In this document: positions 57,701 through 64,000 of the stretch, one piece after another
How the letters are laid out: every line of letters starts with the position of its first letter
How positions within the stretch are numbered: the stretch's first letter is position 1
Origin: Primula veris
Taxonomy: Eukaryota > Streptophyta > Magnoliopsida > Ericales > Primulaceae
NCBI GenBank assembly: GCA_963682055.1
Contig: OY821740.1
Coordinates: 35,050,795-35,114,794 of the forward strand
Direction: 5' to 3'
Length of the DNA: 64,000 nucleotides
Made by a program: the position numbers and the translations under genes
The notes under the pieces: model-generated
Database searches by the model: none
What the model saw: only the letters and a program-made list of their open reading frames with translations
Told to the model about the DNA's origin: nothing

Positions 57701-60700
57701 GTACAAAGATATTGAGAATTTGGTGTTTTTAGCTTGTACAGGGGATTGAAAAGGGCTTACAAAATCCAAGAAATGTCAAGGCAAGCATAACAGCAGCAAT
57801 GATGATAAGAGCTAGTCTCCTGTTCATAATACAGGGTAAAACAAAAAATAAATTACATGAAAAAAAAAATAAGGTCAAATTCTTACTAAGTGACATATGA
57901 TAAACTTATTTCCTATTAAGTACCCGTGTAAATTTTTCATTCTAATCCGTGGTATGGGCATGGCATAATGTTTAATATGGATGTTTGCATATCCAAAATG
58001 TAAAATCATTAAAAGTGAATCAGCTTATTGAAAAGCATTCCAATTGAAGAATAGTTCATTCTTCATTGAATTGTATGACCATCAAAATTAATACCAAGTG
58101 GTAAATAATTTTTTGCTAGTGAGTAGTAACTAAATAAGAATTAAATTAAATATGTCACTTTATTTAAAAGTTAGAAATCACAAAATAGAAAATGTATCGC
58201 TTACACAGAATCCAAGAGATTTTTTATATTTTCTGAATTATCAGCTGTTTTTCCAGAAAGGATACTAGCAGACGACTTGATCTTGATTTCAATCTCATCA
58301 ATGTCGGTTTGTACATTACTAGGTAACAAAACATTGTCTACTCCAACTTGTTTAGCAGCAGAAAATACATCCGAAAGATTTCCTAATTTCTCCTCGGTAA
58401 TATCGGCTTGACTCAAGATATAATCCAAGGTATTTCTAGAACTGTTATGGAACTTCCCTTGGCCCGTGTACAAGACAACACACCCGACTCTGGAACCACA
58501 AGTAACATTTCAGCACAGAGAGAATGCGTTGTTAAACATATAAAGAGGGGGAACGAGAGTGTGAGGCCTTGTTCGGTTGCAGATTTTAAGCTCAGTTTCT
58601 TGCTTTCTTGTTAAAGAGGCTTAAATGGAGTTGGTTAATCAGGTTTGAATTTAATTTATATGGGTTCTTTATCTAAAAAATCTTTAAGCTGGATGAACTG
58701 GGCTTTTTCCTAAACCTTAGAAAATCCAGCTTATTAGCTTAAAGCTGCAACCAAACAAGCCCTGGTCTTGTTTGGTTGCAGCTATTAAGATCAGCCTTTT
58801 GCTTTATTGCTTAGAAGCACAACTGCAATTGGGTTTCTTGTCGAAAAAATCAACAAGCTTTAAGACGGATGAAACCAACTATTTCTTCAACTTGAAATTT
58901 CAGCTTTTAAGCTCATCCTTTCTGTTTGTTTTTTCAAAAGTTGACTGCATTAGTCTGATCAGCTTAGAAACCGAGTTTTTCCTTTTTTTTTAGCATAAAA
59001 AGGATATAAGCTTGATGAACCCAGGACAGTTTATTTGTTTAACATCTCCAACCAAGCAAGGTCTTATGAGTATGTACATTGCAGCTGCGGTGAAGAATAC
59101 GAGAAAAACTAGAGAGAGAGCATAGGCAGTTCGAGAATAGCCATAAGATCCTCTTGTGCAACAGAAATGGCAAATACATATAAAAGATAGGCAGAGTCCA
59201 AAGACTAAGAACCAAACAGTCGCGAGGATAAAGAAGGGAAAAGCCGTAGATGACACAGACTGCAAGTGGAAAATAGAAACAGAAATAAGGAAAAGTTAGT
59301 TGGTGATGAAAAATCAAGTACTGATGAAGTTGGTACATTTAAGGGTTGAGCAATTAGGCTGAATTTTTCAGGTTCATATGGAAACTAGATTTATCCAGCT
59401 TAAAGCTTCTAGTTTTTTAGGCTTTTAAGTTGATCAACCAAACAAGGCCATAGCATCATAATTAGGCATTTTTTGGTTGCAGCTTTTTTTCCGTTGTGCT
59501 TAAAATCTGGATTGCATTTGGTTGACCATCCTAAAAGCTAAGTTTTTTCAGAATTCTAGCCTGGAAAAGGTAGACAATTTTTAATAGCTGGATGAATCTT
59601 ATTTCTTCCTGAATCTCAGTAAATCAAAAGCTTATTCGGACCTTTTTCACTACTAAAAAAAAGTACCTCACTAGGATTATGAAAGGGTCTTTATGGTGAT
59701 TATTTTACTAAAAGGCTTCAACATATTCTTTTAACTGCAACTTTGTTAGGACTTGTTTGGTTGCAGATTGTAACTTCAACTTATGTGTTTTTTGCTTATA
59801 AGTTGTCGGTACATATGTTTCGTCAGTTTAAGAAGCTGTTTCAATTTTTATAGTCTGTTTTTTTTTTAATATACTTAAGCTGAATAACCCGATAGTTTGC
59901 TGGTCTCAAATAAGCTTAGCTTATTTGCTTAAAAGATGCAGCCAAGTACTTCATTTTTTAAGGAAAAGTAGAAGGACAAAAACTTGAGCAGCAATAAGGA
60001 GGTTTGAAAATGCAAACTTAGTTTTTCTCTTTGGATATTACTAGCATGGCAACTACAAGAGCCAAGAGGGACTATCTAAATCTTATAGATAAAATTTCGA
60101 TACACAACATTTTTAATGCATAAAAATGCTTTGTAGTTGACAATAAGTTTACATTGTTTTTATGTCAAGGATGTGCATTGCTTGCACACAACCTTTTTCC
60201 CATGCCTACAACTGCTAGCTGTATTGCCAGCCAACAACTTATCATATAAACATAAAACAAAAACATTATATTATTATATGGTTTTACTACATAAATGGTA
60301 TTTCTTCTGAACGACTAAACCAATAAGGTAATTGTCTTGTAAACCGAGTCCGACTCTACACCAAACCTGATAATATATTAATCTATCAACCAAGTCCGAC
60401 TCTAAAAATAATAAAATCTATTGAACAACAACGATAAATCTATTAGAGTCCACGATTAGAATTGGTTACTTTCTCTTAAAAACAGAAATTGAAAAGCACA
60501 TTTTATGTGGATCAGCTTGTTTTATCAAAACATAAATTGCAATAATCAAAACAATTAAAGGGAGTGTTGTCCCAAGCCAAACCACACTAACCATGCTATG
60601 CGACATATTTCTAACTTATTGTCTTATTGACACCCGAGTATGAAAACCAAAAAACTTAAACTTCATTTGATGCTCAGCAACCTACTGCATTGCAACATAT

Positions 60701-61486
60701 TAGCAAATAAAGCAACAAAACAAGTTCAGAAAACAATCAAAACAAAAAAGTGAGATACATACAGCCCAATAATGACGGTCATTAATGTTATAGCCTCCTG
60801 TGTATCTCTTAAACCCATCAAGAGGATCTTTCCTGTATGTTCTCTCCGCGGCTAAGGTAAAAGAAGACGACGACGTGTCAAATCCATTTGGCTCCACCTC
60901 AGCAAGATTGTACCTTTTTGGTCCCCATTTGGAGACTCGGATAAATTCAAAACTTTCACCTGAGAAAATGGAAATTTTACAATATATTTTAAGAAGAAAA
61001 AAAAAACTTTTCAAAATAAGGAAGAGTTAAAAGTTAGTAGAATTATGAGCATATTTTTGAGAACTTAGTTTTCCAACTTATAAATGTAAGAAGAAGTTTT
61101 TCAGAAGAAAAGAAGCTTAAAAGCTCTTCCATATTCAACTTTTTACCTAGGAAAAAATGGATCTTTTTTATCTTAAGAAAAGGTTAAAATTTAGTATCTC
61201 TGATACTTAAACAAGAGTTGTCTGGTTATAGCTTCCAAGATGAAAAAAAGGCTAAATACTTAAATGTATTGAAATCAAAATCTTTATGCTTTAGGTTTTT
61301 TCATGTAAAGAGATAACAAGCTCATAAGAAAATAAGAAGCCAAACTCATGAAAAATTTCAAGAAAAAAAAAGTCCTTGAACTAGAAAGCTCTCTCCAAAC
61401 AAGTTGCAAGTGAAAACTATGAAATTACTTGTAACTGTGAATGAAAAGAAGAGAGAGAAACTAAGAAGAATGAGAAGCAGTGACAT
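54747..61486 (-). CDS. Five-pass plasma-membrane-type protein of unknown function (plant-specific family), nine exons
   Basis: Exons on the minus strand: 61486-61429, 60959-60763, 59259-59078, 58489-58205, 57819-57761, 57651-57615, 57484-57413, 56352-56028, 55115-54747. All junctions are GT-AG and in frame, giving 527 residues. Residues 1-19 are a signal peptide (MSLLLILLSFSLFFSFTVT). Membrane helices lie at about 90-117, 127-151, 241-262, 270-296 and 482-504. Two large loops (about 152-240 and 298-481) hold paired cysteines and several N-glycosylation sequons (NSSR, NTSL, NVSN, NQSG, NNAT, NISY). A basic 23-residue tail follows the last helix. I recognise it as one of the uncharacterised plant transmembrane proteins resembling Arabidopsis AT2G12400/AT2G25270; no function is established to my knowledge. 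Its topology resembles animal prominin and Tweety proteins. The start is set by the signal peptide. Confidence 0.88.
58566..58761. mobile_element. MITE with GGCTTGTTTGGTTGCAG ends, intron 3 of the membrane protein gene
   Basis: The left end GCCTTGTTCGGTTGCAGATT and the right end (minus strand) GGCTTGTTTGGTTGCAGCTT are inverted repeats, both running into TTTAAGC. About 196 bp. Related ends occur next to it at 58764 and again near 59460 and 59750. Confidence 0.75.
58764..59064. mobile_element. Adjacent MITE of the same family
   Basis: Starts GGTCTTGTTTGGTTGCAGCT two bases after the previous element. Its likely right end is CCAACCAAGCAAGGTC, which lies 14 bp inside the intron from the donor site of exon 3. 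The interior has decayed, so the pairing of these ends is tentative. Confidence 0.5.
59400..59960. repeat. Cluster of decayed MITE ends in intron 2 of the membrane protein gene
   Basis: CAACCAAACAAGGCC (about 59436-59450), TTTTTGGTTGCAGCTTTTTT (about 59470) and GGACTTGTTTGGTTGCAGAT (about 59749) are termini of the same family. GCTTAAAAGATGCAGCCAAG (about 59928-59947) could be the right end of the last. Exact elements cannot be delimited by eye. Confidence 0.5.
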
Positions 61487-63292
61487 TTTAGAGTTTTTTT
61501 AGCTAAAGTTTTTCAATGGACAGAAGAGAGATAGAGTGGGTTTAAACTGTGGAAGAAAAGAGGGAAAAGTGGGGTTGAGAATGTCTTGGGATTAGATTAT
61601 TTTTGTCTAAAGTTCTAAACTTTAATTATTATTTTACCAAAATTTTCTCCATCATAATTTCAAATATACTATGTGATACAGAACTCGATGACATGAATTA
61701 TTACATTGGTACTCCATTTTTAAGTAATTATTCGAGAACCAAAAGAGAACAAACGGTGTGAGTCTCAGCAAAGTCGTTACAAAGATTATAAAGTATACCG
61801 GATGAAGAAACTTAGATTGATCGACCACATTTCTAATCAAACTTTTACCATGTCGCACTTTAGTATTCTAGAACATATGTAGATACAGTATGCGTGATGT
61901 GAACGATCACATACCGTACAACTCATTAGTAACTTGATTACCCATGGCTCGACAATTCACGACTTCAAAAATATCTAAATGGTATTACAAATAGCAAAAA
62001 CATACGAAACTGAAAAAAAAAAACAGAAAATATGACTTGATTTTGTATATAGTCCCATTTCTCTAAACACACCCATGCTCATAGTATAAACACTAGTACA
62101 ACGAGTTTTTTTGCACTTTTATATACTATATTATACTATTACATTTCGGTAATAATATACACTTCATTCCAATAACTTCCGCTCACTCGACTTTCATATA
62201 TTACACCCATATATTAATTTATTGGACGGAAGTATATAAAATCAACGATAAGTGATAATATGATGTATTAATTAATTAATCTTGTAGTATAATGTACAAA
62301 ATGCTAAAAAGTCAATAGTATGGTACATAAACGTGCAAAAAAACCCTACTACAACCACATAATTCATAAAAATCTGATATTGAAACAAAGCAGGTTAAAG
62401 GGCAAATCCCTGAAAACTAACAAAAACGATGGGCAAAAAATCAGAAACCTTTCCAAGAAAGTTCTATATATCGAAATACTTTTTCCCGAATTTTTTTAAC
62501 AGTAACACACACAAGCCAACACCGGTAACAAAAAATTAAGATTGGTCCATCGTAGATTACGTCAACCCAATGAAATCTATTCATTGTCTTAAAATACAGA
62601 TGATAACGTTGTCTTCTGTGACTGTGGCTCATTGGGATGCAAGCGTAAGAATAATGACATGGGTAACTAAACCACAAAGATACAAGTATATTTTAGTTCC
62701 GTCCCACCGATTTTGTTTCATCAACTTGTGGATCATGCCTTTGTTGTAAGCAACTACAACAATATGGAAATATCTGTCATTATTATACAAGGCCTTGTTT
62801 TCGTAGTATCATTTACAACTCAAGATTAGACTACGAGTCTGGTGGATCGGACCCCAAAAATATACTGTGTTTGGCAATGCAATTGAATTACATATTACAT
62901 GTCCGGTACGGACATCAAATGAATGGAGGGCTGAGATGTATTGCTAATATATTTACAACTGCTACGCCCTTTCCCCTATACCTGAACGGCTGAACCAATC
63001 AAGTGACAAAAAATCTATATATCAAACTATCATCGTATGTTATAGCCTATAATGTATTGCACATATTACCCATACACGTTTCACTACTTTGCAATTGACA
63101 ACCATATGCTATGTGCGTACTACAATCGATAACCTCTGAAACATTAAGAATCGGTCATGATTTGATATGGGGTTATTTCATTTGGCTTGATTATAGACAA
63201 CATTTTCGGACCGAGCTAGTTATTTGTATATTTATATATTTATCGCTGAAAGCATATTCTGGACAGGAAGAGAACAGTTTTTATTGTGACAA
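61487..63292. other. Promoter side of the membrane protein gene and intergenic DNA
   Basis: The first few hundred bases upstream of 61486 should hold the 5' leader and promoter of the minus-strand gene. No clear TATA box was picked out. The remainder is AT-rich with no conserved coding frame in six frames. Confidence 0.5.
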
Positions 63293-63300
63293 CCGACAAT

Positions 63301-63777
63301 TAGAGTTGTAAATGAGATGAGTTGTTCGTGAAAAAGTTCGTGTTCGTATCGGTTAATGCTCAGTTCATGTTCATTCATATATAAATGAACTGATAATGAA
63401 CTAAAATACAGCGTTCGTCTGATAAATGAACTGAACATGACTTTGTTCGTTTCGTTTATGCTCGTGTTCGTTTACACACACATAATCATTTTAATTTATA
63501 CTCTTTCAAAGTACGAAACGAATTCTATTTATTATTCTTAACGAACTGAACAGAAGCCGAACTTAAACGAACATTTATAAATCACATTCGACTCATTAAG
63601 AGTTCACGAAACGAACTGAACATGAACCGAACTTTTTCAATTATTTACGAGCCGAACATGAACGTCAATCTAATTGTTCGTCACGATCACAAGACGAAAA
63701 CGAACAAGGCTACAAACCTAAAGAACCGAACACGAACAAGAGTTTTCTCGTTTCGTCTCGGCTCATTTACAGCCTTA
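63301..63777. mobile_element. GTTCGT-rich hAT-type MITE, 477 bp
   Basis: Flanks CCGACAAT (63293-63300) and CTGACAAT (63778-63785) are an 8-bp target duplication with one mismatch. Termini TAGAGTTGTAAATGAG and, on the minus strand, TAAGGCTGTAAATGAG are inverted repeats. GTTCGT or ACGAAC occurs many times throughout, and the two halves are in opposite orientation. It has no transposase. Confidence 0.85.
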
Positions 63778-63785
63778 CTGACAAT

Positions 63786-64000
63786 ACGGTTTTTTGGAGT
63801 AAAATAGTAAACAGGTTTTTTTGCTGGTCTGAGGCAAGTATTGAACAAGTTAGATTTTGAACAACATAAATAGAAATAAAATAGTTATACACATGTACTC
63901 CTAGATGAAAACAAATTCTACCAATCTGAACCTAATACAAGAATTATGTAGGGTTAACTTTTATTCCAGAAGTAAATTTATAGAAAATTTGAGATCTTAT
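63786..64000. other. Noncoding right edge of the window
   Basis: No gene or repeat recognised. Confidence 0.5.

Noticed and set aside
62160..62236. Possible tiny MITE (ACTTCATTCCAATAA ... TTATTGGACGGAAGT)
   Set aside because: Ends are weakly inverted and only about 75 bp apart, with no convincing duplication beyond TA-rich flanks.

Overview
The window is nuclear DNA of a flowering plant, most likely a eudicot. It is AT-rich. Genes have many short exons bounded by GT-AG introns, and the families are plant-specific (hybrid proline-rich protein, G-type lectin receptor kinase, ACR-type ACT-repeat protein, plant synaptotagmin). There is heavy transposon load: one Copia LTR element, two LINEs and more than ten MITEs. 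I cannot fix the species from the sequence alone.

Layout. 1-10.35 kb: one small intronless gene on the minus strand for an 8-cysteine proline-rich cell-wall/lipid-transfer-like protein (3926-4327), otherwise repeats, including an intact hAT-type MITE (7974-8445). 10.35-38.0 kb: a large tandem duplication. Each unit carries one intronless G-type lectin S-receptor-like kinase of 801 residues (13462-15867 and 24518-26923). After the duplication the copies gained different insertions. Unit 1 received a Copia element (19244-23888, duplicated target AAAGT) and a 1.13-kb Mutator-like insertion. Unit 2 received a near full-length LINE (27165-35551), which was itself hit by a second, 5'-truncated LINE (28528-31489), plus a Stowaway-type MITE. 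Each unit preserves the empty site of the other's insertions, so the order of events can be read directly.

38.0-64 kb: single-copy genes. An eight-exon gene for a four-ACT-domain ACR protein (39002-43866, 509 aa) and a 13-exon gene for a synaptotagmin-5-like membrane-contact-site protein (47319-53705, 564 aa) lie on the plus strand. A nine-exon gene for a five-pass membrane protein of unknown function (54747-61486, 527 aa) runs convergently on the minus strand. I assembled all three by hand from splice sites and conserved protein sequence. Their introns contain several small MITEs.

Functionally the genes do not form a pathway; they are ordinary neighbours. The points most worth checking are the synaptotagmin donor site (AAG|TT instead of AAG|GT at 48057), the patchy divergence of the two receptor kinases (nearly identical over about 125 residues, then strongly different in the PAN domain), the prominin/Tweety-like topology of the 527-aa membrane protein, and the nested, datable transposon record. 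I found no convincing new molecular system.
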